From: Bryum argenteum
Lineage: Eukaryota > Streptophyta > Bryopsida > Bryales > Bryaceae
Direction: 5' to 3'
Length of the DNA: 64,000 bases
Assembly (NCBI GenBank): GCA_037043015.1
Contig: CM073326.1
Coordinates: 14,392,345 to 14,456,344, forward strand
Of this stretch, positions 45,100 to 55,890 are shown in pieces (position 1 is the stretch's first letter; every line of letters starts with the position of its first letter). The position numbers and the translations under genes were made by a program. Below the pieces are notes generated by a model. It searched no databases. It was not told the DNA's origin and saw nothing but the letters and a program-made list of their open reading frames with translations.

Positions 45100-45715
45100 C
45101 CTACCGACATCCACCGGTAAAGCAGCGGGCGATTCCAAGGGTTTCACCCCGGGTATAAATCGATCGTGGCGGGTATCTGTAACCGACCTGGGCCTGGCCT
45201 GGACAGGGGAGCCTCACACGGCCGACCGGCGGACGGGGAGCGGGCGGGCAGCCTCACACCTGAGGCGAAGGTCCCCCCTGTCCCGGCCTTTAGTGGCGCG
45301 TGATCGGGAAAGGAGGTTTGACATTTGAGTCCTGATGGGGACGATCATGGCACCAGAAGGTGATGATTCCAGGGTTAGGAGCACACTTACAGCGACAAGC
45401 ACGTGATTGCAAGGCGATTAGGACACCCACTCTGACCTCGGACGAAGGAGCTTGTCCACCGATTTCAGGATTCCGCGAGTTTTAGGTTATCGATTTCGAA
45501 GGGCGCTAGGGTTTGGCGGGTGTGGTTTTGCAATTCCTGGAGGTGCTTCTCGTTTTCTAGTTCGACTCCTCGTGTGAGTTGTGGATACCGACATTTTTGG
45601 TGTTGACGTTTGCGGGTCCACAATGATGTGTGTGGCGCCGTTTGAAAGACATGATTATACGAGTTTTAGAATAGTCCCCTTTTTATGATGTTAGTGGATT
45701 CAAAGAGCTCTAATT
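45100..45715 (+). promoter_or_regulatory. GC-rich promoter/leader of the receptor kinase
   Basis: The base composition changes sharply to GC-rich here. A TATAAAT at 45154-45160 is a candidate TATA box. The last 230 bases align with the leader of the left-edge receptor kinase. A transcript starting near 45190 would have a leader of about 525 bases. Confidence 0.4.
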
Positions 45716-47755
45716 ATGGTTCGGAAGGCTGGGGACGTTTTGGGAAACTCTAGGGAGAAGTGGGGTTCAAATAACTTCATGGCTGCCTTCGAGCTGAAGG
45801 TGGCATGTGCATTGGTCGTGGCACATGCCTTGATAGGCTTTTCCAATGCGGCAAGCCCCTCCGGTATTTGCCCAGTAAGGTTCTGTGGTGATAGTGGTGG
45901 TGTTGAGATTAGGTTTCCATTTATTCTAGAGGGCGACCCCTTGGGTAACCGATGCTACACAGATTACCCCGATCTTCAGTTTTATTGCATGAAGAAGGTG
46001 TTGCTCCTCAACTTTACTGGTAATGCTACCTTGAGCACTGACTCGTACAAGGTGACGAAGATTGATTACTGGAATCAAACGCTTGCACTGGTACCTAATG
46101 TGCCAGCAGCAACTTGCCGGGCCTTCGACGCAAAAAGGTTTGGAGGTTTGAATATTACGAATACGACGACCCTGCTTCTTGATTGTCCAGAGAAATTACG
46201 CGAGTCCTGCGAGGATATTCGCAACAGTACAGATGTTTGTGACAGTAATGGTGGGGGTCTGACCCCTTCCGATACCTCTCGTTGGGCTTGTAAGACTTCC
46301 TTAAGGGATTTCAACACCAACAGCTTCAGCTCCTGCCGCCTTATGAGTGGTAACGAACCACTGGGCAGATCACGAGATGCGACTTCGGATTTGGTGCTTC
46401 AGTTCGAAGGAAATAGAACGCTGTCACTCCAGAATAGCACCGTTTTGTCATCGGCTCCTGCGCCAGCACCGGATGCATCACTACAGTCGGGGGGCGACGA
46501 GAGCACCAAGAACAATAAGAAGCTGGGTCTAATTCTTGGCGCTGTATCCAGCTTCCTGGCGGTTTCAGTAATCTTCCTTCTTATTATGCTGTTATACTGT
46601 CGACGGCGTCGAAACTCGGGGGATGTGGTGAAGTTCGACGGTGACAAGAAAGCCTTCGAGAAGATTCGGTCGAATGGGTCAGGGCACATCACCCAACTGT
46701 TCAGCTACAAGGAGCTTGAGCACGCCACACAAGGTTTCAGTGCCAAGCAGGAGCTCGGAGGAGGAGGATTTGGGACGGTGTACAGAGGGAAGCTTTCAGA
46801 TGGACGAATGGTAGCTGTGAAGAAGCTAAACCAAGGCGGAAGTCAAGGCATACAACAGTTCCTCAACGAAGTTGAAGTGCTCTCGAAGGTGCGCCACCCG
46901 CACTTGGTGCGGTTACTGGGTTGTTGCATGGAGCGGCCCCTGCTTGTGTACGAGTATGTACCACACGGTTCCATTTCCCAGCATCTGCATGACATGAACA
47001 AAGGCAAGCTCCCGTGGGAGACCAGGTTGGAGATCGCCATACAAACTGCAGAAGCACTTGCGTACCTGCACTTTCTAGTGGACCCTCCCATCTTCCACAG
47101 GGATGTGAAGACGACCAACATTCTGCTGGATAAGGATTTCAAGGTGAAGATTGCGGATTTCGGGTTGTCAAGGTTGGTGGTGAACATGGAAAACACTCAC
47201 ATCTCGACTGCGCCACAGGGCACTCCCGGGTACCTGGACCCAGACTATCACGAGTCGTATCATCTGTCTGATAAGAGCGATGTGTACAGTTTTGGGGTGG
47301 TGTTGATGGAGCTGGTGACGGCGAAGAAGGCGGTGGACATGGCACGGGAGCGGAAGGAGATCAACCTGGCATCGCTTGCAGTGGCCAAGATTCACTCGGG
47401 CTGCTTGCTGGAGATCATCGATCCGGACTTGCTGGCTCTGTTTCCGGTGTACCCGATGATGCAAGTGATGGTGGAGCAAGTGGCGGAGCTTGCGTTCCGG
47501 TGCCTGGCATCTGAGAAAGATGACCGGCCTTCGATGAAGGAAGTGCTTGCGGAGTTGCAGCGGATTCAATCGATCGGATTTGCAGCACATTCCGTGAAGG
47601 TGCTGGAGAGCGAGTCATCGTTTGATATGAAGGACTCTGCGAAGCCTTTGATTCAGAAAGAAGCTTCGTGGACAACGTCTCCTACCTCAGTCCACCAAGA
47701 TGTGTGGGTGAGCACCCCAACCTCACCTGCTGATAGTCTGCCAGAAATGGTCTAG
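45716..47755 (+). CDS. LRK10L/WAK-type receptor-like serine/threonine kinase
   Basis: A single-exon frame of 679 residues. Order: leader 1-21; signal-like hydrophobic stretch from Met22 to about 45; cysteine-bearing GUB_WAK-type ectodomain about 52-125 and WAK-associated C-terminal part with cysteines to about 207; Ala/Pro linker 246-256; membrane helix 271-294 then CRRRR; kinase about 341-615. Kinase landmarks are GGGGFGTVY (348-356), catalytic Lys369 in VAVKK, HRDVKTTNILLD (461-472, an RD kinase), DFG (481-483), GTPGYLDPDY (502-511) and SDVYSFGV (521-528). By family it is a plasma-membrane receptor kinase phosphorylating Ser/Thr. The Ser/Thr-rich tail 630-679 is a likely regulatory region. 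The last 26 codons are duplicated at 53946-54028. Met22 is the alternative start; several antisense frames over the kinase are shadows. Confidence 0.93.
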   Translation: MVRKAGDVLGNSREKWGSNNFMAAFELKVACALVVAHALIGFSNAASPSGICPVRFCGDSGGVEIRFPFILEGDPLGNRCYTDYPDLQFYCMKKVLLLNFTGNATLSTDSYKVTKIDYWNQTLALVPNVPAATCRAFDAKRFGGLNITNTTTLLLDCPEKLRESCEDIRNSTDVCDSNGGGLTPSDTSRWACKTSLRDFNTNSFSSCRLMSGNEPLGRSRDATSDLVLQFEGNRTLSLQNSTVLSSAPAPAPDASLQSGGDESTKNNKKLGLILGAVSSFLAVSVIFLLIMLLYCRRRRNSGDVVKFDGDKKAFEKIRSNGSGHITQLFSYKELEHATQGFSAKQELGGGGFGTVYRGKLSDGRMVAVKKLNQGGSQGIQQFLNEVEVLSKVRHPHLVRLLGCCMERPLLVYEYVPHGSISQHLHDMNKGKLPWETRLEIAIQTAEALAYLHFLVDPPIFHRDVKTTNILLDKDFKVKIADFGLSRLVVNMENTHISTAPQGTPGYLDPDYHESYHLSDKSDVYSFGVVLMELVTAKKAVDMARERKEINLASLAVAKIHSGCLLEIIDPDLLALFPVYPMMQVMVEQVAELAFRCLASEKDDRPSMKEVLAELQRIQSIGFAAHSVKVLESESSFDMKDSAKPLIQKEASWTTSPTSVHQDVWVSTPTSPADSLPEMV

Positions 47756-48853
47756 GCCAGAAACCACATACACACAGCAATTGATGATGTAAATATGTAA
47801 TCCAATAGGTCTCTGTATTCCAATTGAGAATGCTAAGTCGTCATATTCTCATCAGTCGGTGAATGCACACTCCATGCTGATCACGGTACAGTTTGACCAG
47901 GAATCTAGAGCTCATTCAGTGGGTGGTTTATTGCAGAAAATGGCTCAATTGAAGGAAAGACAGATGATGGATTTCAGAGTAGATAGTGAACGGAGGCAAG
48001 AATAATTCAATTGCTTTTGGTAGAAGTGAGTAGTTGTATTGTACGATCAAGGTTTGGTATAGAAAGCTTTATCAATCATAATCCATTTGACATTTGTCAG
48101 TGTGGTACCTGTAGTATTATTGCAAATTTAGGAATTTGGATATCTCTCTTACTTTGTAATATATGATTCCAAGAACAGGGACTTGAAAAAGTTCGAAAGT
48201 TCTCTTTCTTTCAATGAGTGTTTCAACTTCTGAATGTAGATTCGCGTGTTTTGCATGTGATGTGATAACAAGTCATTTTTCAACATAAGACTCAATAGAT
48301 GATCATCAAATTGCATGCTCCAACGTGAGATCTGATGATCAATCTGGCTGTTAAAAACTGGGGTTGGATGAAATCGAGTAACTTGAAAGTAGAGTAGTCT
48401 TGTGTGCGTTCCTCAGATTTTGATACAAAGAACAGCATGTAGCTATATCTTCACTTTATATAGATACCATACATATAACTAGTAACATTGGACTTGTTTC
48501 TCCTCATTACAAGTACTACTAGCTATTTGTGAAGCAAATTAAACAACTCAAAGTGAACCAACTGTAGCATGCTTGGGTTCTCCAATGACTCTTCTATCTG
48601 AAAAATAAGGATCCATATGCATTTCAAAAAGCTGAAAAGAGTCTGCCATCAAACACAAGAGTAGTAGAGAGTGATTTAGTTAGCCTCCAGAACTGTGTCT
48701 GCCTGTGGTGAACCTTACGTTGTAATAAGAAAGTAAACATGAGTGGATAACTTACAAAGAGCAGTGGAAGCAAAGAAAGCATAAGTGGATAATTTAGAGC
48801 AAAGAGTTTTTGTTGCACTTGTGTAAGTACGAAGCATTGAACTATGCAACAAC

Positions 48854-49042
48854 ATGAGCAAAGTCAAATTTTGCATGCAGTTCAATCACAATGAAAGAAC
48901 ATGCACTTTGAAGAAGGACGTCTGTATTGTCAAGGTAATGATGTGGCTTGTCTCCTCGAATGATAATGGTAATAAAACTTTACGATGTTCAACCTTCCAC
49001 TACAAGATTGATTGCTCAAATCACATTGTAATGGTCAGCTGA
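48854..49042 (+). other. Exon-like open frame, unknown (unit 1)
   Basis: The frame MSKVKFCMQFNHNERTCTL... ends in YKIDCSNH and keeps the reading frame relative to its partner at 55168-55359, with several conserved cysteines. A diverged, broken form lies at about 51080-51300. No domain was recognised and no complete gene could be assembled. Confidence 0.3.
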
Positions 49043-49256
49043 AGATCGTGGAGTTCTATCACCAATTTTTGCCTTGTCAAGTCTCTGTTCGAGAGGTCTT
49101 CAAAAAAAACCAAGAGCACGCAAGAAATTTCTAACCTTCAAGTCTAGCTTTGTATTCTAGAATCATTTGAGTGTAAATCAAATGTATGTTGCTTTTTCCT
49201 ACCCTCACTGCTTATCACCTCCTTTTACCTTCTAATCACATAGTTGGCACTCACCT

Positions 49257-49565
49257 CCTTCCTCTTTCTTTGATGTTCCCACACCTCCTACTCTCCACCT
49301 TCAATTGTCTCTGCTCCTCTCACTAAAGAATACAAAACATCATAATCAACTCTTACCTCCTACCTCTTTCTCTTATGTTCCCACACCTCCTAACTCTTTC
49401 TCTAATGTTCCCACACCTCTTACTCTCCACCTTTTGTCCTCTCTCCTCCTCTTTCTCTACTTTTTGCACACCTCCTACTCTCCACCTTCAGTTGTCTCTA
49501 CTCCTCTCACTGCTCCCACACCTCCTACTCTCCACCTTCAGTCGTCTTTGCTCCTCTCACTGAAG
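49257..49565. repeat. CT-rich minisatellite (unit 1)
   Basis: Irregular repeats of CACACCTCCTACTCTCCACC with TCTCTACTCCTCTCACT. The open frames across it are repeat artefacts. A shorter version lies at 51527-51600. Confidence 0.85.
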
Positions 49566-50513
49566 ACTAGAAAACATCATTGCCTTCTTATAGGAATCCA
49601 TACCATTATTGAATGCTTCTTTCTAAAAGGAAATAATTGAAGAGGTCAGATAAAAATTACTCAAACTCGTTCGGCTCACGAAAAGAAAATAATTGAACAA
49701 GTCTAAATCTTACGCAACCTCTTTCAAGTCACCTACCTCTACCTACCTTCTACTTTGTGAACCTTTACCTTTTGAAACCTCCAACCTACACATGGTTCAG
49801 CTCAAGCAACTTAGCCTAGTTGTGGACATTGACCAGCATCAAGTGTTTCTTTTTTATAGAAGATAACAGAGCTTGTTGAGGATACACGCAACCTTCACAT
49901 CAATCATGCAAGAAAAGGTTGGGCAACATGTTCAAATCACGTCAATTTTGTTTGTGCCTTTTTACTAGTCAAGCATACAGAGAACATTTTTTGATTACCT
50001 TCTTTCTAAAACATGACTTAAAATCGAATCACATGAGGTTGTATACACATAACTTAAAACTACAGGTTATAGTGTTTATTCATGGTGAAAGTGTGTAACA
50101 CGATTACTAGTTTGAGCAACGAGAATGAGTTCAATTGCTAAGTCACCAGATACCTTCACAATGTTGTAAAGATCAGTATCTCAAATATACCTCTGAAACA
50201 ACACTGCATCACAGTTTGGGAACTAAGACCTTTTATCAACTTGCACAAGAGTCTGTGGGATTTGTTTGAATATATTTAATTATGAAAAAGTACAAAAACG
50301 AGGTCATCCTGTGTGAGGATTGAAATAATCCTCAAGGCGTTCACCATGAGTTCTGTTTTCGTAGAGAAAGTTGCATGTGAAATGTGTCGGTGGAATGTGT
50401 ATATCATTGTAACTTCTGCAAAAATGCTTGAATTCGAATGATATTAGAAATATCGATCCATTCCCAATGCATTTTCATATATTTACATTTGAGATTCCTC
50501 CCACTTAGGATTC

Positions 50514-50708
50514 ATGTTTCTACTTGTCTCGAAGGAGTTGAACAATCTTCCTCTTGCAAGTGAATACTTCATTATTAAAACTCCTGTACCGCAGACTTCA
50601 ACTGACAGTGAGTTCATTAGCCTCCACTCTTGCGTATCTTTCTCAGACTTTGATGAAGAAGATGGCGTGTGTTGCTACATCTTCAGTTTATGTAAATACC
50701 AATCATAG
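50514..50708 (+). other. Exon-like open frame, unknown (internal half 2)
   Basis: The translation FLLVSKELNNLPLASEYFI...SEFISLHSC aligns loosely with FLQGELVLKGLKIHTPAEKY...SELIRLASH at 58646-58770, so the two halves of the unit share an exon-like block. GTGAGTT follows a CAACA/TGACA context in each and may be a splice donor. Not recognised. Confidence 0.25.
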
Positions 50709-52254
50709 TAAATATGGTTTTTTCTTCTATAATGCAAATACTATCTGTATGTGAAGCAATTCAAACAGATTCTGAAGTGAACCGATTGAAGCATGCCTAC
50801 GTTCACTAATGACTCTTCCAAATATGAAGGTTCTAAATGAATTGCAGAAGCTGATTAGAATTTGTTAAGTGATTCATTGGCGCTTTAGTGAAGCAAAAAC
50901 TTCATAGTTACCTTCTCTATGTAACACACATATGAACTTATGTGCGTTATTGGTGACAACTCTAAGATCAATGAGAAATGTTGGTTTTGTGGTGCGAAAG
51001 TAGAGCAAGCATAAAGTGGGTGACTTACAAAGATTTGACAATTGGTGCACTGGTGTCAATGAAAGTTGTTCAACTATACAACAACATGATCGGTGTCTAG
51101 TTCTACATGCAATTCAAGAACAATGAAAGATAATGCACTTTTGTAGGATATTTCTGTTGTCACTATAGTTATCCAAAATTTTGAGGAGAATTGAACATGT
51201 GGAGGTTGTGTTGATGTGGCGTTCTCTCGTGGAATGCCAATGATAATAAAACTCTTCGATCTCCAGCGAGACTTTACAAGATTGATTCCACGAATCACAT
51301 TGTAAAATCACCTTGGAAATCGAGAAGTCTTATCACCAACTTCACGTGTCTTGTATCTGGTTGAGAAGTTTCAGAAAAGAACTAAGAGCACTCAATAAAT
51401 GTGTAACCTTCAAGTCTAGAATGCTACTCAAGAACCATCAGAGCGTAAGGTTCCTCGCCACTTGCGGCTTACCACCCCCTCTCACTTTCTAATCTCACAG
51501 TCGGCTCTCACCTCAGTCTTTCTAGAGCTAACATCCTCATACCTCCTACTCTTCACTCCTCACACCTCTTACTCTCCGCTCTCTTCACTCGTCTCCTCTC
51601 ATCATTGCCTACAGATAGGAATCGAGACCAATATTAAATGCTTCTTATCGAAAGTCAATAATTGAGCCCATTTGGTACTCACGCAACCTCTTGCAATTCA
51701 CAGAGGAAATAATTGAACGAGTCCAAAACTTACCCTACCTCTTCCAATGCTACCTTCAACATACATTCTACTTTCTGAACCTTTATCTCACGCAACCTCA
51801 AACTCACACATCATTCAGCTAAGGCAATTTACAAAGCTAAGGAATAAGAAAAATCATAGCATGTTCAAAGGAATTCAAACCATCATTGAGTGATGTTTTC
51901 TACAACGAAGTAATTGAGCTTGCTAAGAACTTACGCAACCTTCACGTCAATTATACAAAGAAGTGAAGGTTGGGTGACAAGTTCAAATCAGGTCAGTTCT
52001 ATTTGTGCTTTTCTATTATTCAACCATATACAAATGACTATAAATCTACTTCTTGCTAAAGTACACTCACTTTTACAATGAGATAAACATGAGTTCCCAA
52101 TGAAAATTTATGTGTAGTCTCTAATTCATCTACACTTCCAGCTACACTCTTGTCTATTTTGCGTTTTTTTATGTATCACTGATATTCATTCCAATGCATT
52201 TTCCACGTTGAGATATTTGAGATCTGAGATTCTTCCAATTAGGAATCATGTTCC

Positions 52255-52860
52255 TACAAGGAGAACTTGTCTTGAAGGGATTAAAGATTCATACTCTTGC
52301 AGAGAAATACTTGATTTTGAAAATATTGTACCACTTCAACAGTGAGTTGATTTGATTAACCCTTAAACGCCCAAGATGACCCGAGGGGTCACCTTCCAAC
52401 AGAATCTTCTGTGTAGCTCTCACTCTACTCAACTTTCCACTTATCTTTTGATGTCAAACTCGTCACCTTCTTGTGATGCATTCAAAAAGTGAAATTTTAC
52501 AATTCAAATCACAATTTGTATGAGTGATTTTGTGCTTTGAAAGGATTGTGGTAGCGAGGTTGGGGTTGTACATAACCTTGTAGGGGTTGCAAGCTCATCA
52601 TTGATTGGTGCATTCATGATGCCCTTGTTCAAAAAGTGCACTATTCATGATGCCCAAGTCCAAAAGATGTTGTGATCCAATTTTGGGCTGCCCGTTTCAC
52701 ACCCCATGGGCGTTTAAGGGTTAACCTCCCACATCCATGCCAGCAGCACTGGTCCCTCCTGGTGGTGTGCAGACGACTTTCATGTCAAGAATGGGGCACT
52801 TGACAATTGCAAGGCGCCCAACCACTATGATATCGATTGGAAATTAGTAGGGTAAAGAAA
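52255..52860 (+). pseudogene. Exon-like frame interrupted by a TTAA MITE
   Basis: The 5' part (FLQGELVLKGLKIHTLAEKY) and 3' part (STGPSWWCADDFHVKNGA) match the continuous open frame at 58622-58909, but the 361-bp element 52360-52720 separates them and a TGA precedes it. The 3' part keeps the frame to DWKLVG then stops early. It is the disrupted partner of 58622-58909. Confidence 0.5.
52360..52720. mobile_element. TTAA-flanked piggyBac-like MITE (361 bp)
   Basis: It starts CCCTTAAACGCCCAAG after TTAA (52356-52359) and ends CATGGGCGTTTAAGGG before TTAA (52721-52724). The partner unit has a single TTAG at 58754-58757 with the same flanks. A subterminal palindrome GGTGACCCGAGGGGTCACC lies at the left. 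Confidence 0.9.
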
Positions 52861-53325
52861 AAAAAGATTGAAGCTTGGTGTTACTGATTACAAGTGTATG
52901 TAGCCGCCAACAAGGAACTGATTAGTTTGGACGATTTAGTATCACGTGTACTGCATAGAAAGTGATATGAAGTTAATCTCCTCAATAATGGTTCATCTTT
53001 CAGCATGGTAAATCTGCAGTGGAGTTCACCAGTCAACGCATGGTACTTACCAGAGTAAGTAGAAAATCAGAACCAGCACAAGTAGAGTTAGTACACCTAT
53101 TTTGGGGCACTTAATTTATTACACTTGGAGTAACGACATTTGGGAACTACTATTATCAGTGATTAGGAACAAAGTTTTCATGTTTTTATAGTATTAACAA
53201 GCACTTACACATTTATTTGAAAGTGACGCACTTAGGTACACGTGTAGTCGTTTGTCCTACTCCGTGTACATTTGAGGAACATACGATCCAAGGAAATCTT
53301 CATTCTCTCCTCAACAAATCTTTAA

Positions 53326-53688
53326 CCCTTAAACGCCCATGGGGTGTGAAACGGGCAGCCCAAAATTGGATCACAGCATCTTTTGGACTTGGGCATCATG
53401 AATAGTGCACTTTTTGAACAAGGGCATCATGAATGCACCAATCAATGATGAGCTTGCAACCTCCTACAAGGTTGTGTACAACCCCAACCTCGCTACCACA
53501 ATCCTTTCAAAGCACAAAATCACTCATACAAATTATGATTTGAATTGTAAAATTTCACTTTTTGAATGCATCACAAGAAGGTGACCAGTTTGACATCAAA
53601 ATATAAGTGAAAAAGTTGAGTACAGTGAGAGCTACAGAGAAGATTCTGTTGGAAGGTGACCCCTCGGGTCACCTTGGGCATTTAAGGG
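53326..53688. mobile_element. TTAA-flanked piggyBac-like MITE (363 bp, reversed)
   Basis: It starts CCCTTAAACGCCCATGGGG after TTAA (53322-53325) and ends TTGGGCATTTAAGGG before TTAA (53689-53692). It is a near-identical, reverse-oriented copy of 52360-52720, about 600 bp away. Confidence 0.9.
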
Positions 53689-53945
53689 TTAATATGGGCT
53701 GTGTGATTACTGGGGGCCGTCCGGATTCAAGTTCTCTTACCTTAGACTCTTCTAGAATTTGTAGTCTAAATAGCAGTCGAAAATGTGAAAAGTGAGTAAA
53801 TCAAAGGTCACAGCCTATAATGTACCTTCTGCTGGTGGGCCATTTTTTTATTGTGTGGCTCCATTTACCAAGCAGTCCACCTTACTGCAGAGAGGAAATT
53901 AGTGCGGACACTTTAATTAGTTTGTTGAATATACTTCAGTGTATT

Positions 53946-54028
53946 CAACGTCTCCTACGTCAGTCCACCAAGATGTGTGGGTGAGCACCCCAACCTCACC
54001 TGCTGATAGTCTGCCAGATATGGTCTAG
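53946..54028 (+). pseudogene. Duplicated 3' tail of the receptor kinase
   Basis: It encodes TSPTSVHQDVWVSTPTSP, then ADSLPDMV and the stop, identical to the last 26 codons of 45716-47755 except for Glu to Asp. No upstream kinase sequence accompanies it, so it is a by-product of the tandem duplication and not a gene. Confidence 0.9.
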
Positions 54029-55167
54029 GCCAGAAAACCACATACACACAGGAATTGATTTTGTAAATATGTAATCCAGTAGGTCTCTGTATTCCAATTG
54101 AGGATGCTAAGTCGTCATATTCCCATCGGTCGGTGAATGCACACTCCATGCTGATCATGGTACAGTTTGACCAGGAATCTAGAGCTCATTCAGTGGGTGG
54201 TTTATTGCAGAAAGTGGCTCAATTGAAGGAAAGACAGATGATGGATTTCAGAGTAGATAGTGAACGGAGGCAAGAATAATTCAGTTGCTTTGGTAAAAGT
54301 GAGTAGTTGTATTGTATGATCAAGGCTTGGTATAGAAAGCTTTATCAATCATAATCCATTTGACTCTTGTCAGCGGGGACCTGTAATATTATTGCAAATT
54401 TAGGAATTTGGAAATCTCCCTTACTTTGTAAAATATGATTCCAAGAACAGGAACTCGAAAAAGCTCGAAAGTTCTCCTTCATTAAGAAGTTTCAAATTCT
54501 TAATGTAGATACGCATGTTTTAATTGCATGTGATGGGATAAGAAGTCATTTCTCAACATAAGACTCAATAGATGATCATCAAACTGCATGTTCCAACGTG
54601 TGATCTGATGATCAGTCTAACTGTTAAAAACTGGGGTTGGATGAAATCGAGTAACTTGAAAGTAGAGTAGTCTTGTGTGCCTTCCTCAGATTTTGATACA
54701 GAGAACAGTATGTAGCTATATTTTCAGTTTATGTAGATACCATACATATAACTAGTAACATTGAACTTGTTTCTCCTCTTTACGAATACCACTATCGATC
54801 GGAAGCAAATTAAACAACTCGAAGTGAACCAATTGTAGCATGCTTGAGTTCTCCAATGACTTCTTTTTGAAAAATAAGGATCCATATGCATTTCAAAAGC
54901 TGGAAAAGAGTTTGTCATCAAACACATCAGTAGTAAGTAGTAGTGAGTGATATAGTTAGCCTCCAGAACTATGTCATGTCGTGTGTCTGCGTGTGGTGAA
55001 CCTTACGTCGTAATAAGAAAGTAAACATGAGTGGATAACTTACAAAGAGTTGTGCAAGCAAAGAAAGCATAAGTAAATAACTGAAGAAAGCATAGTGGAT
55101 AACTTTCACAGAGCAAAGGGTTGTTGTTGCACTTGTGTAAGTGAGAAGCATTCAACTATGCAGCGAC

Positions 55168-55359
55168 ATGAGCAAAGTCAAATTTTGCATGCAGTTCAAT
55201 GAAAATGAAAGAACATGCACTTTGAAAGAGGATGATTGTTTCTATTATGAGCGTAATGCTGTGCTTTTCTCCTTGAACGATAGTAGTAATAAAACTCTAC
55301 GTTCTACAACTTGCCGCTACAAGATTGATTGCCCAAATCACACTGTAGCAGTGAGTTGA
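55168..55359 (+). other. Exon-like open frame, unknown (unit 2)
   Basis: The frame MSKVKFCMQFNENERTCTL... with YKIDCPNHTVAV is the partner of 48854-49042. CA|GTGAGTT at the end could be a splice donor. Six cysteines are present. Not recognised. Confidence 0.3.
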
Positions 55360-55559
55360 AGATCGTGAAGTTCTATTACCAGTTTTTGCTTCGGAATTTT
55401 TGCTTCGTCAAGTCTCTGTTTGAGAGGTCTTCAAAAAGAACCAAGAGCATGCAAGAAATTTCTAACCTTCAAGTCTAGCTTTGTATTCTAGAAGCATTTG
55501 AGTGTGAGGTCAAATGTATGTTCACTATGTTGCTTTCTACTACCTCACCGCTTATCACC

Positions 55560-55890
55560 TCCTTTCACCTTCTAATCACATAGTCGACTCTCACCTCCTA
55601 CCTCTTTCTATAATGTTTCCACACCTTCTACTCTCCACCTTTAGTTGTCTCTCCTCCTCTCACTGAAGAATAGAAAACATCATAGTCGGCACTCACCTCC
55701 TACCTCTTTCTTTAATGCTCCCACACCTCCTACTCTCCACCTTCACTCATCTCTACTCCTCTCATTGCTCCAACACCTCCTACTCTCCACCCCTCTCACT
55801 GCTCCCACACCTCCTACTCTCCACCCCTCTCACTGCTCCCACACCTCCTACTCTCCACCTTCAGTCCTCTCTACTCCTCTCACTGAAGAC
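55560..55890. repeat. CT-rich minisatellite (unit 2)
   Basis: Contains two exact and one partial copy of a 34-bp unit from 55773 (ACACCTCCTACTCTCCACCC at its start), an expansion relative to unit 1. A shorter relative lies at 57938-57995. Confidence 0.9.

Larger units (their letters stand above)
47673..53945. repeat. 6.27-kb tandem duplication, unit 1
   Basis: The unit starts at CAACGTCTCCTAC in the receptor-kinase tail and is followed at 53946 by the same sequence, with homology continuing to about 59675. The unit contains two diverged internal halves, roughly 48.0-50.5 and 50.5-52.9 kb, recognised by shared CAACTATGCAACAACATGA-like, CGCAACCTTCACATCAAT-like and CTTACAAAGA blocks. Confidence 0.85.

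Noticed and set aside
46843-47675. Several antisense open frames over the receptor kinase
   Set aside because: Shadows of the GC-rich coding strand, with no independent support.
49305-49640. Ser/Pro/Leu-rich open frames in the CT-rich repeats (also 55645-55963)
   Set aside because: Frames arise from the CACACCTCCTACTCTCCACC repeat and are open in more than one frame.
53955-54158. Minus-strand open frame at the duplication junction
   Set aside because: Antisense to the copied receptor-kinase tail.
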